NCBI GenBank assembly: GCA_964016885.1
Contig: OZ024758.1
Coordinates: 40,094,485-40,158,484, forward strand
Length of the DNA stretch: 64,000 nt
Reading direction: 5' to 3'
DNA from: Eledone cirrhosa
Taxonomy: Eukaryota; Mollusca; Cephalopoda; Octopoda; Eledonidae
The notes below the pieces were generated by a model, which saw only the letters and a list, made by a program, of their open reading frames with translations, did not search any database and had not been told where the DNA came from. Position 1 is the stretch's first letter; every line of letters begins with the position of its first letter. A program made the translations under genes and the position numbers. Shown here piece by piece: positions 46,290-59,200 of this stretch.

Positions 46290-49048
46290 GGTTAGCTTAG
46301 CTTAGCTTAGCTTAGGATAGCTTAGGATAGCTTAGCTTAGGATAGCTTAGCTTAGCTTAGCTTAGGATAGCTTAGCTTAGTTTAGCTTAGGATAGCTTAG
46401 CTTAGCTTAGCTTAGGATAGCTTAGCTTAGGATAGCTTAGGATTGCTTAGCTTAGCTTAGCTTAGGATAGCTTAGCTTAGCTTAGCTTAGGATAGCTTAG
46501 CTTAGCTTAGGATAGCTTAGCTTAGCTTAGCTTAGGATAGCTTAGCTTAGCTTAGCTTAGGATAGCTTAGCTTAGCTTAGCTTAGGATAGCTTAGGATAG
46601 CTTAGGATAGCTTAGCTTTGCTTAGCTTAGGATAGCTTAGCTTAGCTTAGCTTAGGATAGCTTAGCTTAGCTTAGCTTAGGATAGCTTAGCTTAGCTTAG
46701 GATAGCTTAGCTTAGCTTAGCTTAGGATAGCTTAGCTTAGCTTAGCTTAGGATAGCTTAGCTTAGCTTAGCTAAGGATAGCTTAGCTTAGCTTAGCTTAG
46801 GATAGATTAGCTTAGCTTAGGATAGCTTAGCTTAGCTTAGCTTAGGAAAGCTTAGCTTAGCTTAGGATAGCTTAGTTTAGCTTAGCTTAGGAGAGCTTAG
46901 CTTAGCTTAGGATAGCTTAGCTTAGCTTAGCTTAGGATAGCTTAGCTTAGCTTAGCTTAGGTAGCTTAGCTTAGCTTAGCTTAGGATAGCTTAGCTTAGC
47001 TTAGCTTAGCTTAGGATAGCTTAGCTTAGCTTAGCTTAGGAGAGCTTAGCTTAGCTTAGCTTAGGATAGCTTAGGATAGCTTAGCTTAGGATAGCTTAGG
47101 ATAGCTTACCTTAGGAGAGCTTAGCTTAGGATAGCTTAGCTTAGGATAGCTTAGGATAGCTTAGCTTAGGATAGCTTAGCTTAGGATAGCTTAGCTTAGG
47201 ATAGCTTAGGATAGCTTAGCTTAGCTTAGCTTAGGATAGCTTAGCTTAGCTTAGCTTAGGATAGCTTAGCTTAGGTTAGCTTAGCTTAGCTTAGCTTAGC
47301 TTAGGATAGCTTAGCTTAGGATAGCTTAGGATAGCTTAGCTTAGGATAGCTTAGGATAGCTTAGCTTAGGAGAGCTTAGCTTAGGATAGCTTAGGATAGC
47401 TTAGCTTAGGATAGCTTAGGATAGCTTAGCTTAGGATAGCTTAGCTTAGGATAGCTTAGGATAGCTTAGCTTAGCTTAGCTTAGGATAGCTTAGCTTAGC
47501 TTAGCTTAGGATAGCTTAGCTTAGCTTAGCTTAGGATAGCTTAGCTTAGCTTAGCTTAGGATAGCTTAGGATAGCTTAGCTTAGGATAGCTTAGGATAGC
47601 TTAGCTTAGGATAGCTTAGGATAGCTTAGGATAGCTTAGCTTAGCTTAGCTTAGGATAGCTTAGCTTAGCTTAGCTTAGGATAGCTTAGCTTAGCTTAGC
47701 TTAGGATAGCTTAGCTTAGCTTAGGATAGCTTAGCTTAGCTTAGCTTAGGATAGCTTAGCTTAGCTTAGCTTAGGACAGCTTAGCTTAGCTTAGCTTAGG
47801 ATAGCTTAGCTTAGCTTAGGATAGCTTAGCTTAGGATAGCTTAGCTTAGGATAGCTTAGCTTAGGTTAGCTTAGCTTAGCTTAGCTTAGGATAGCTTAGG
47901 ATAGCTTAGCTTAGGATAGCTTAGCTTAGCTTAGCTTAGGATAGCTTAGCTTAGCTTAGCTTAGGATAGCTTAGCTTAGCTTAGCTTAGGATAGCTTAGC
48001 TTAGCTTAGCTTAGGATAGCTTAGCTTAGGATAGCTTAGGATAGCTTAGCTTAGCTTAGCTTAGGATAGCTTAGCTTAGCTTAGCTTAGGATAGCTTAGC
48101 TTAGCTTAGCTTAGGATAGCTTAGCTTAGCTTAGGATAGCTTAGCTTAGCTTAGCTTAGGATAGCTTAGCTTAGCTTAGCTTAGGATAGCTTAGCTTAGC
48201 TTAGCTTAGGATAGCTTAGGATAGCTTAGGATAGCTTAGCTTAGCTTAGCTTAGGATAGCTTAGCTTAGCTTAGCTTAGGATAGCTTAGCTTAGCTTAGC
48301 TTAGGATAGCTTAGCTTAGCTTAGCTTAGGATAGCTTAGCTTAGGATAGCTTAGGATAGCTTAGCTTAGCTTAGCTTAGGATAGCTTAGCTTAGCTTAGC
48401 TTAGGATAGCTTAGCTTAGCTTAGGATAGCTTAGCTTAGCTTAGCTTAGGATAGCTTAGCTTAGCTTAGCTTAGGATAGCTTAGCTTAGCTTAGCTTAGG
48501 ATAGCTTAGGATAGCTTAGGATAGCTTAGCTTAGCTTAGCTTAGGATAGCTTAGCTTAGCTTAGCTTAGGATAGCTTAGCTTAGCTTAGCTTAGGATAGC
48601 TTAGCTTAGCTTAGGATAGCTTAGCTTAGCTTAGCTTAGGATAGCTTAGCTTAGCTTAGCTTAGGATAGCTTAGCTTAGCTTAGCTTAGGATAGCTTAGC
48701 TTAGCTTAGGATAGCTTAGCTTAGCTTAGCTTAGGATAGCTTAGCTTAGGATAGCTTAGGATAGCTTAGCTTAGGATAGCTTAGCTTAGGATAGCTTAGG
48801 ATAGCTTAGCTTAGCTTAGCTTAGGATAGCTTAGCTTAGCTTAGCTTAGGATAGCTTAGCTTAGCTTAGGATAGCTTAGCTTAGCTTAGCTTAGGATAGC
48901 TTAGCTTAGCTTAGCTTAGGATAGCTTAGGATAGCTTAGCTTAGCTTAGCTTAGGATAGCTTAGCTTAGCTTAGCTTAGGATAGCTTAGCTTAGCTTAGC
49001 TTAGGATAGCTTAGCTTAGGATAGCTTAGCTTAGGATAGCTTAGCTTA
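46290..49048 (+). repeat. HOR-A unit 2 of second super-repeat
   Basis: GGTTA 46,290, GGATT 46,440, a GCTAAGG variant near 46,772 that copy one also has near 4220, GGTA 46,960, CCTTAGGAGA 47,109, GGTTA 47,274 and 47,874. It aligns with 3738-6521 at 42,552 bp in its first part and is 25 bp shorter overall, with changes of +10 and -35 bp in the tail. Confidence 0.8.
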
Positions 49049-51813
49049 GGTTAGCTTAGCTTAGCTTAGCTTAGGATAGCTTAGGATAGCTTAGCTTAGG
49101 ATAGCTTAGCTTAGCTTAGCTTAGGATAGCTTAGCTTAGCTTAGCTTAGGATAGCTTAGCTTAGGATAGCTTAGGATTGCTTAGCTTAGCTTAGCTTAGG
49201 ATAGCTTAGCTTAGCTTAGCTTAGGATAGCTTAGCTTAGCTTAGGATAGCTTAGCTTAGCTTAGCTTAGGATAGCTTAGCTTAGCTTAGCTTAGGATAGC
49301 TTAGCTTAGCTTAGCTTAGGATAGCTTAGCTTAGCTTAGCTTAGGATAGCTTAGCTTAGCTTAGCTTAGGATAGCTTAGCTTAGCTTAGCTTAGTATAGC
49401 TTAGCTTAGCTTGGCTTAGGATAGCCTAGCTTAGCTTAGCTTAGGATGGCTTAGCTTAGCTTAGCTTAGGATAGCTTAGCTTAGCTTAGCTTAGCTTAGT
49501 TTAGGATAGCTTAGCTTAGCTTAGCTTAGGATAGCTTAGGATAGCTTAGCTTAGGATAGCTTAGGATAGCTTAACTTAGGATAGCTTAGGATAGCTTAGC
49601 TTAGGATAGCTTAGCTTAGGATAGCTTAGCTTAGGATAGCTTATGATAGCTTAGCATAGGATAGCTTAGGATAGCTTAGGAAAGCTTAGCTTAGCTTAGC
49701 TTAGGATAGCTTAGCTTAGCTTAGGATAGCTTAGCTTAGCTTAGCTTAGCTTAGCTTAGGATAGCTTAGCTTAGCTTAGCTTAGGATAGCTTAGGATAGC
49801 TTAGCTTAGGATAACTTAGGATAGCTTAGCTTAGGATAGCTTAGGATAGCTTAGCTTAGGATAGCTTAGCTTAGCTTAGCTTAGGATAGCTTAGCTTAGC
49901 TTAGCTTAGGATAGCTTAGCTTAGCTTAGCTTAGCTTAGGATAGCTTAGCTTAGCTTAGCTTAGGATAGCTTAGGATAGCTTAGCTTAGGATAGCTTAGC
50001 TTAGCTTAGCTTAGGATAGCTTAGCTTAGCTTAGCTTAGGATAGCTTAGCTTAGCTTAGCTTAGGATAGCTTAGCTTAGCTTAGCTTAGGATAGCTTAGC
50101 TTAGCTTAGGATAGCTTAGCTTAGCTTAGCTTAGGATAGCTTAGCTTAGCTTAGGATAGCTTAGCTTAGCTTAGCTTAGGATAGCTTAGCTTAGCTTAGC
50201 TTAGGATAGCTTAGCTTAGCTTAGGATAGCTTAGCTTAGCTTAGCTTAGGATAGCTTAGCTTAGCTTAGCTTAGGATAGCTTAGCTTAGCTTAGCTTAGG
50301 ATAGCTTAGCTTAGCTTAGCTTAGGATAGCTTAGCTTAGCTTAGGATAGCTTAGCTTAGCTTAGCTTAGGATAGCTTAGCTTAGCTTAGCTTAGGATAGC
50401 TTAGCTTAGCTTAGCTTAGGATAGCTTAGCTTAGCTTAGCTTAGGATAGCTTAGCTTAGCTTAGCTTAGGATTACTTAGCTTAGCTTAGCTTAGCTTAGG
50501 ATAGCTTAGCTTAGGATAGCTTAGCTTAGCTTAGGATAGCTTAGCTTAGCTTAGGATAGCTTAGCTTAGCTTAGCTTAGCTTAGGATAGCTTAGCTTAGC
50601 TTAGGATAGCTTAACTTAGCTTAGCTTAGCTTAGGATAGCTTAGCTTAGCTTAGCTTAGCTTAGGACAGCTTAGCTTAGCTTAGCTTAGGATAGCTTAGC
50701 TTAGCTTAGCTTAGGATAGCTTAGCTTAGCTTAGCTTAGGATAGCTTAGCTTAGCTTAGCTTAGGATAGCTTAGCTTAGCTTAGCTTAGGATAGCTTAGG
50801 ATAGCTTAGCTTAGGATAGCTTAGGATAGCTTAGCTTAGGAGAGCTTAGCTTAGGATAGCTTAGCTTAGCTTAGCTTAGGATAGCTTAGCTTGGGATAGC
50901 TTAGGATAGCTTAGCTTAGGAAAGCTTAGCTTAGGATAGCTTAGCTTAGGATAGCTTAGCTTAGCTTAGCTTAGGATAGCTTAGCTTAGCTTAGCTTAGG
51001 ATAGCTTAGCTTAGCTTAGGATAGCTTAGCTTAGCTTAGCTTAGGATAGCTTAGCTTAGCTTAGCTTAGGATAGCTTAGCTTAGCTTAGCTTAGGATAGC
51101 TTAGCTTAGCTTAGCTTAGGATAGCTTAGCTTAGCTTAGGATAGCTTAGCTTAGGATAGCTTAGCTTAGGATAGCTTAGCTTAGGATAGCTTAGCTTAGG
51201 ATAGCTTAGGATAGCTTAGCTTAGGATAGCTTAGGATAGCTTAGCTTAGGATAGCTTAGCTTAGCTTAGCTTAGGATATCTTAGCTTAGCTTAGGATAGC
51301 TTAGCTTAGCTTAGCTTAGGATAGCTTAGCTTAGGATAGCTTAGGATAGCTTAGCTTAGCTTAGCTTAGGATAGCTTAGCATAGCTTAGGTTAGCTTAGC
51401 TTAGCTTAGGATAGCTTAGCTTAGCTTAGGATAGCTTAGCTTAGCTTAGCTTAGGATAGCTTAGCTTAGCTTAGCTTAGGATAGCTTAGCTTAGCTTAGC
51501 TTAGGATAGCTTAGGATAGCTTAGCTTAGGATAGCTTAGCTTAGGATAGCTTAGGATAGCTTAGCTTAGCTTAGGATAGCTTAGCTTAGCTTAGCTTAGG
51601 ATAGCTTAGCTTAGCTTAGGATAGCTTAGCTTAGGATAGCTTAGGATAGCTTAGGATAGCTTAGCTTAGGATAGCTTAGCTTAGGATAGCTTAGGATAGC
51701 TTAGCTTAGGATAGCTTAGGATAGCTTAGCTTAGGATAGCTTAGCTTAGGATAGCTTAGCTTAGCTTAGCTTAGGAGAGCTTAGCTTAGGATAGCTTAGG
51801 ATAGCTTAGCTTA
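49049..51813 (+). repeat. Mosaic zone of second super-repeat
   Basis: GGTTA 49,049, GGATT 49,174, GTATA 49,393, module M (GGATGG 49,444, GGAAA about 49,679), then module N from 50,469 (GGACA about 50,665, GGGATA about 50,893, GGAAA about 50,920). One extra 25-bp DGGGG word lies between 49,174 and 49,393 compared with copy one (219 against 194 bp). Confidence 0.75.
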
Positions 51814-54800
51814 GGTAGCTTAGCTTAGGATAGCTTAGGATAGCTTAGCTTAGCTTAGCTTAGGATAGCTTTGCTTAGCTTAGCTTAGGATAGCTTAGCT
51901 TAGCTTAGGATAGCTTAGCTTAGCTTACCTTAGGATAGCTTAGCTTAGCTTAGCTTAGGATAGCTTAGCTTAGCTTAGCTGAGGATAGCTTAGCTTAGCT
52001 TAGGATAGCTTAGCTTAGCTTAGCTTAGGATAGCTTAGCTTAGCTTAGCTTAGGATTACTTAGCTTAGCTTAGTTTAGCTTAGGATAGCTTAGCTTAGGA
52101 TAGCTTAGCTTAGCTTAGCTTAGGATAGCTTAGCTTAGCTTAGCTTAGCTTAGGATAGCTAAGCTTAGCTTAGGATAGCTTAGCTTAGCTTAGCTTAGGA
52201 TAGCTTAGCTTAGCTTAGCTTAGCTTAGGACAGCTTAGCTTAGCTTAGCTTAGGATAGCTTAGCTTAGCTTAGCTTAGGATAGCTTAGCTTAGCTTAGCT
52301 TAGTATAGCTTAGCTTAGCTTAGGATAGCTTAGGATAGCTTAGCTTAGGATAGCTTAGGATAGCTTAGCTTAGGATAGCTTAGGATAGCTTAGCTTAGGA
52401 TAGCTTAGCTTAGGATAGCTTAGCTTAGCTTAGCTTAGGATAGCTTAGCTTGGGATAGCTTAGGATAGCTTAGCTTAGGAAAGCTTAGCTTAGGATAGCT
52501 TAGCTTAGGATAGCTTAGGATAGCTTAGCTTAGCTTAGCTTAGGATAGCTTAGCTTAGCTTAGCTTAGGATAGCTTAGCTTAGCTTAGCTTAGGATAGCT
52601 TAGCTTAGCTTAGGATAGCTTAGCTTAGCTTAGCTTAGGATAGCTTAGCTTAGCTTAGCTTAGGATAGCTTAGCTTAGGATAGCTTAGGATAGCTTAGCT
52701 TAGCTTAGCTTAGGATAGCTTAGCATAGCTTAGGATAGCTTAGCTTAGCTTAGGATAGCTTAGCTTAGCTTAGGATAGCTTAGCTTAGCTTAGCTTAGGA
52801 TAGCTTAGCTTAGCTTAGCTTAGGATAGCTTAGCTTAGCTTAGCTTAGGATAGCTTAGGATAGCTTAGCCTAGCTTAGCTTAGGATAGCTTAGCTTAGCT
52901 TAGCTTAGGATAGCTTAGCTTAGCTTAGCTTAGGATAGCTTAGCTTAGCTTAGCTTAGGATAGCTTAGCTTAGGATAGCTTAGCTTAGCTTAGTTTAGGA
53001 TAGCTTAGCTTAGGATAGCTTAGCTTAGCTTAGGATAGCTTAGCTTAGCTTAGCTTAGGATAGCTTAGCTTAGCTTAGCTTAGGATAGCTTAGCTTAGCT
53101 TAGCTTAGGATAGCTTAGCTTAGCTTGGCTTAGGATAGCTTAGCTTAGCTTAGCTTAGGATAGCTTAGCTTAGCTTAGCTTAGGATAGCTTAGCTTAGCT
53201 TAGGATAGCTTAGCTTAATTTAGGATAGCTTAGCTTAGCTTGGCTTAGGATAGCTTAGCTTAGCTTAGGATAGCTTAGCTTAGGATAGCTTAGGATAGCT
53301 TAGCTTAGCATAGCTTAGGATAGCTTAGCTTAGGATAGCTTAGGATAGCTTAGCTTAGGATAGCTTAGGATAGCTTAGCTTAGGATAGCTTAGGATAGCT
53401 TAGCTTAGGATAGCTTAGCTTAGGATAGCTTAGCTTAGCTTAGCTTAGGATAGCTTAGCTTAGCTTAGCTTAGGATAGCTTAGGATAGCTTAGCTTAGGA
53501 TAGCTTAGGATAGCTTAGCTTAGGATAGCTTAGCTTAGGATAGCTTAGCTTAGGATAGCTTAGCTTAGCTTAGGAGAGCTTAGCTTAGCTTAGCTTAGGA
53601 TAGCTTAGCTTAGCTTAGCTTAGGATAGCTTAGCTTAGCTTAGCTTAGGATAGCTTAGGATAGCTTAGCCTAGCTTAGCTTAGGATAGCTTAGCTTAGCT
53701 TAGCTTAGGATAGCTTAGCTTAGCTTAGCTTAGGATAGCTTAGCTTAGCTTAGCTTAGGATAGCTTAGCTTAGGATAGCTTAGCTTAGCTTAGTTTAGGA
53801 TAGCTTAGCTTAGGATAGCTTAGCTTAGCTTAGGATAGCTTAGATTAGCTTAGCTTAGGATAGCTTAGCTTAGCTTAGCTTAGGATAGCTTAGCTTAGCT
53901 TAGCTTAGGATAGCTTAGCTTAGCTTAGCTTAGGATAGCTTAGCTTAGCTTGGCTTAGGATAGCTTAGCTTAACTTAGCTTAGGATAGCTTAGCTTAGCT
54001 TAGCTTAGGATAGCTTAGCTTAGCTTAGGATAGCTTAGCTTAATTTAGGATAGCTTAGCTTAGCTTGGCTTAGGATAGCTTAGCTTAGCTTAGCTTAGGA
54101 TAGCTTAGCTTAGGATAGCTTAGGATAGCTTAGCTTAGCATAGCTTAGGATAGCTTAGCTTAGGATAGCTTAGGATAGCTTAGCTTAGGATAGCTTAGGA
54201 TAGCTTAGCTTAGGATAGCTTAGGATAGCTTAGCTTAGGATAGCTTAGCTTAGGATAGCTTAGCTTAGCTTAGCTTAGGATAGCTTAGCTTAGCTTAGCT
54301 TAGGATAGCTTAGGATAGCTTAGCTTAGGATAGCTTAGGATAGCTTAGCTTAGGATAGCTTAGCTTAGTATAGCTTAGCTTAGGATAGCTTAGCTTAGGA
54401 TAGCTTAGGATAGCTTAGCTTAGGATAGCTTAGCTTAGGATAGCTTAGGATAGCTTAGCTTAGCTTAGGATAGCTTAGCTTAGCTTAGCTTAGGATAGCT
54501 TAGCTTAGCTTAGCTTAGGATAGCTTAGGATAGCTTAGCTTAGGATAGCTTAGGATAGCTTAGCTTAGGATAGCTTAGGATAGCTTAGCTTAGGATAGCT
54601 TAGCTTAGGATAGCTTAGCTTAGCTTAGCTTAGGAGAGCTTAGCTTAGGATAGCTTAGGATAGCTTAGCTTAGGATAGCTTAGCTTAGGATAGCTTAGGA
54701 TAGCTTAGCTTAGCTTAGCTTAGGATAGCTTAGCTTAGCTTAGCTTAGGATAGCTTAGCTTAGCTTAGGATAGCTTAGCTTAGCTTACCTTAGGATAGCT

Positions 54801-56218
54801 TAGCTTAGCTTAGCTTAGGATAGCTTAGCTTAGCTTAGCTTAGGATAGCTTAGCTTAGCTTAGGATAGCTTAGCTTAGCTTAGCTTAGGATAGCTTAGCT
54901 TAGCTTAGCTTAGGATTACTTAGCTTAGCTTAGCTTAGCTTAGCTTAGGATAGCTTAGCTTAGGATAGCTTAGCTTAGCTTAGCTTAGGATAGCTTAGCT
55001 TAGCTTAGCTTAGCTTAGGATAGCTAAGCTTAGCTTAGGATAGCTTAGCTTATCTTAGCTTAGGATAGCTTAGCTTAGCTTAGCTTAGCTTAGCTTAGGA
55101 CAGCTTAGCTTACCTTAGCTTAGGATAGCTTAGCTTAGCTTAGCTTAGGATAGCTTAGCTTAGCTTAGCTTAGTATAGCTTAGCTTAGCTTAGGATAGCT
55201 TAGGATAGCTTAGCTTAGGATAGCTTAGGATAGCTTAGCTTAGGATAGCTTAGGATAGCTTAGCTTAGGATAGCTTAGCTTAGGATAGCTTAGCTTAGCT
55301 TAGCTTAGGATAGCTTAGCTTGGGATAGCTTAGGATAGCTTAGCTTAGGAAAGCTTAGCTTAGGATAGCTTAGCTTAGGATAGCTTAGGATAGCTTAGCT
55401 TAGCTTAGCTTAGGATAGCTTAGCTTAGCTTAGCTTAGGATAGCTTAGCTTAGCTTAGGATAGCTTAGCTTAGCTTAGGATAGCTTAGCTTAGCTTAGCT
55501 TAGGATAGCTTAGCTTAGCTTAGGATAGCTTAGCTTAGCTTAGCTTAGGATAGCTTAGCTTAGCTTAGGATAGCTTAGCTTAGCTTAGGATAGCTTAGCT
55601 TAGCTTAGGATAGCTTAGCTTAGGATAGTTTAGCTTAGGATAGCTTAGGATAGCTTAGCTTAGGATAGCTTAGGATAGCTTAGCTTAGGATAGCTTAGCT
55701 TAGCTTAGCTTAGGATAGCTTAGCTTAGCTTAGGTAGCTTAGCTTAGCTTAGCTTAGGATAGCTTAGCTTAGGATAGCTTAGGATAGCTTAGCTTAGCTT
55801 AGCTTAGGATAGCTTAGCATAGCTTAGGATAGCTTAGCTTAGCTTAGGTTAGCTTAGCTTAGCTTAGGATAGCTTAGCTTAGCTTAGCTTAGGATAGCTT
55901 AGCTTAGCTTAGCTTAGGATAGCTTAGCTTAGCTTAGCTTAGGATAGCTTAGCTTAGCTTAGCTTAGGATAGCTTAGCTTAGCTTAGCTTAGGATAGCTT
56001 AGCTTAGCTTAGCTTAGGATAGCTTAGCTTAGCTTAGCTTAGGATAGCTTAGCTTAGCTTAGTTTAGGATAGCTTAGCTTAGGATAGCTTAGCTTAGCTT
56101 AGCTTAGGATAGCTTAGCTTAGCTTAGCTTAGGATAGCTTAGCTTAGCTTAGCTTAGGATAGCTTAGCTTAATTTAGGATAGCTTAGTTTAGCTTGGCTT
56201 AGGATAGCTTAGCTTAGC
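51814..56218 (+). repeat. HOR-B domain of second super-repeat
   Basis: GGTA 51,814, GGATTA 52,053, GCCTA 52,868 and 53,668 (the 800-bp tandem pair), GGATTA 54,913, GGTA 55,733, GTTTA 56,062, AATTTA 56,171. It carries a 30-bp gain between 52,053 and 52,868 and lacks the 145-bp segment found at about 13.5-13.7 kb. Confidence 0.78.
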
Positions 56219-59200
56219 TTTGCTTAGGATAGCTTAGCTTAGGATAGCTTAGGATAGCTTAGCTTAGCATAGCTTAGGATAGCTTAGCTTAGGATAGCTT
56301 AGCTTAGGATAGCTTAGGATAGCTTAGCTTAGGATAGCTTAGGATAGCTTAGCTTAGGATAGCTTAGCTTAGGATAGCTTAGCTTAGCTTAGATTAGGAT
56401 AGCTTAGCTTAGCTTAGCTTAGGATAGCTTAGGATAGCTTAGCTTAGGATAGCTTAGGATAGCTTAGCTTAGGATAGCTTAGCTTAGGATAGCTTAGCTT
56501 AGGATAGCTTAGGATAGCTTAGCTTAGGATAGCTTAGCTTAGGATAGCTTAGGATAGCTTAGCTTAGCTTAGGATAGCTTAGCTTAGCTTAGCTTATGAT
56601 AGCTTAGCTTAGCTTAGCTTAGCTTAGGATAGCTTAGCTTAGCTTAGCTTAGGATAGCTTAAGATAGCTTAGCTTAGGATAGCTTAGCTTAGCTTAGCTT
56701 AGGATAGCTTAGGATAGCTTAGCTTAGGATAGCTTAGGATAGCTTAGCTTAGGATAGCTTAGCTTAGGATAGCTTAGCTTAGCTTAGCTTAGGAGAGCTT
56801 AGCTTAGGAAAGCTTAGGATAGCTTAGCTTAGGATAGCTTAGCTTAGGATAGCTTAGGATAGCTTAGCTTAGCTTAGCTTAGGATAGCTTAGCTTAGCTT
56901 AGCTTAGGATAGCTTAGCTTAGCTTAGGATAGCTTAGCTTAGCTTACCTTAGGATAGCTTAGCTTAGCTTAGCTTAGGATAGCTTAGCTTAGCTTAGCTT
57001 AGGATAGCTTAGCTTAGCTTAGGATAGCTTAGCTTAGCTTAGCTTAGGATAGCTTAGCTTAGGATAGCTTAGCTTAGGTTAGCTTAGCTTAGCTTAGCTT
57101 AGGATAGCTTAGGATAGCTTAGCTTAGGATAGCTTAGCTTAGCTTAGCTTAGGATAGCTTAGCTTAGCTTAGGATAGCTTAGCTTAGGATAGCTTAGGAT
57201 AGCTTAGCTTAGCTTAGCTTAGCTTAGGATAGCTTAGCTTAGCTTAGCTTAGGATAGCTTAGCTTAGCTTAGGATAGCTTAGCTTAGCTTAGGATAGCTT
57301 AGGATAGCTTAGGATAGCTTAGGATAGCTTAGCTTAGGATAGCTTAGCTTAGCTTAGCTTAGGATAGCTTAGCTTAGCTTAGCTTAGGATAGCTTAGCTT
57401 AGCTTAGGATAGCTTAGCTTAGCTTAGCTTAGGATAGCTTAGCTTAGCTTAGCTTAGGATAGCTTAGCTTAGCTTAGGATAGCTTAGCTTAGCTTAACTT
57501 AGGATAGCTTAGCTTAGCTTAGCTTAGCTTAGGATAGCTTAGCTTAGCTTAGGATAGCTTAGCTTAGCTTAGCTTAGGATAGCTTAGCTTAGCTTAGGAT
57601 AGCTTAGCTTAGCTTAGCTTAGGAGAGCTTAGCTTAGCTTAGCTTAGGATAGCTTAGCTTAGCTTAGCTTAGGATAGCTTAGCTTAGCTTAGCTTAGGAT
57701 AGCTTAGCTTAGCTTAGCTTAGGATAGCTTAGCTTAGCTTAGCTTAGGATAGCTTAGCTTAGCTTAGCTTAGGATAGCTTAGCTTAGCTTAGCTTAGGAT
57801 AGCTTAGGATAGCTTACCTTAGGAGAGCTTAGCTTAGGATAGCTTAGCTTAGGATAGCTTAGGATAACTTAGCTTAGGATAGCTTAGCTTAGGATAGCTT
57901 AGCTTAGGATAGCTTAGCTTAGGATAGCTTAGCTTAGGATAGCTTAGGATAGCTTAGCTTAGCTTAGGATAGCTTAGCTTAGCTTTGCTTAGGATAGCTT
58001 AGCTTAGCTTAGCTTAGGATAGCTTAGGATAGCTTAGCTTAGGATAGCTTAGGATAGCTTAGCTTAGGATAGCTTAGCTTAGGATAGCTTAGGATAGCTT
58101 AGCTTAGCTTAGCTTAGGATAGCTTAGCTTAGCTTAGCTTTGGATAGCTTAGCTTAGCTTAGCTTAGCTTAGGATAGCTTAGCTTAGCTTAGGATAGCTT
58201 AGGATAGCTTAGCTTAGGATAGCTTAGGATAGCTTAGCTTAGGATAGCTTAGCTTAGGATAGCTTAGCTTAAGATAGCTTAGGATAGCTTAGCTTAGGAT
58301 AGCTTAGCTTAGGATAGCTTAGCTTAGCTTAGCTTAGGATAGCTTAGCTTGGGATAGCTTAGGATAGCTTAGCTTAGGATAGCTTAGGATAGCTTAGCTT
58401 AGCTTAGCTTAGGATAGCTTACCTTAGCTTAGGATAGATTAGCTTAGCTTAGCTTAGGATAGCTTAGCTTAGCTTAGGATAGCTTAGCTTAGCTTAGCTT
58501 AGGATAGCTTAGCTTAGGATAGCTTAGCTTAGGATAGCTTAGCTTAGGATAGCTTAGCTTAGGATAGCTTAGCTTAGGTAGCTTAGCTTAGCTTAGCTTA
58601 GGTTAGCTTAGCTTAGCTTAGCTTAGGATAGCTTAGCTTAGGATAGCTTAGGATAGCTTAGCTTAGCTTAGCTTAGGATAGCTTAGCTTAGCTTAGCTTA
58701 GGATAGCTTAGCTTAGCTTAGGATAGCTTAGCTTAGCTTAGCTTAGGATAGCTTAGCTTAGCTTAGGATAGCTTAGCTTAGCTTAGCTTAGGATAGCTTA
58801 GCTTAGCTTAGTTTAGGATAGCTTAGGTTAGGATAGCTTAGCTTAGCTTAGCTTAGGATAGCTTAGCTTAGCTTAGCTTAGCTTAGGATAGCTTAGCTTA
58901 GCTTAGCTTAGGATAGCTTAGCTTAGCTTAGGATAGCTTAGCTTAGCTTAGCTTAGGATAGCTTAGCTTAGCTTAGCTTAGGATAGCTTAGCTTGGCTTA
59001 GCTTAGGATAGCTTAGCTTAGCTTGGCTTAGGATAGCCTAGCTTAGCTTAGCTTAGGATGGCTTAGCTTAGCTTAGCTTAGGATAGCTTAGCTTAGCTTA
59101 GCTTAGCTTAGTTTAGGATAGCTTAGCTTAGCTTAGCTTAGGATAGCTTAGGATAGCTTAGCTTAGGATAGCTTAGGATAGCTTAGCTTAGGATAGCTTA

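Larger units (their letters stand above)
1428..58580 (+). other. Recurrent GGTA register-shift sites
   Basis: A D unit lacking one A (GGTA) shifts pentamer register by one base. Sites: 1428, 4408, 9262, 13,146, 16,080, 30,163, 30,587, 33,366, 33,790, 36,664, 37,088, 41,807, 43,986, 46,960, 51,814, 55,733 and 58,577. The first five pair with the last five across the 42.5-kb period, six belong to HOR-D, and 41,807 is in A'. From 3.5 kb to the end, register changes only at these sites and at GGAA 27,754. The 13 one-base losses between 3738 and 46,290 predict an offset of 2 modulo 5, which 42,552 satisfies. Confidence 0.88.
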
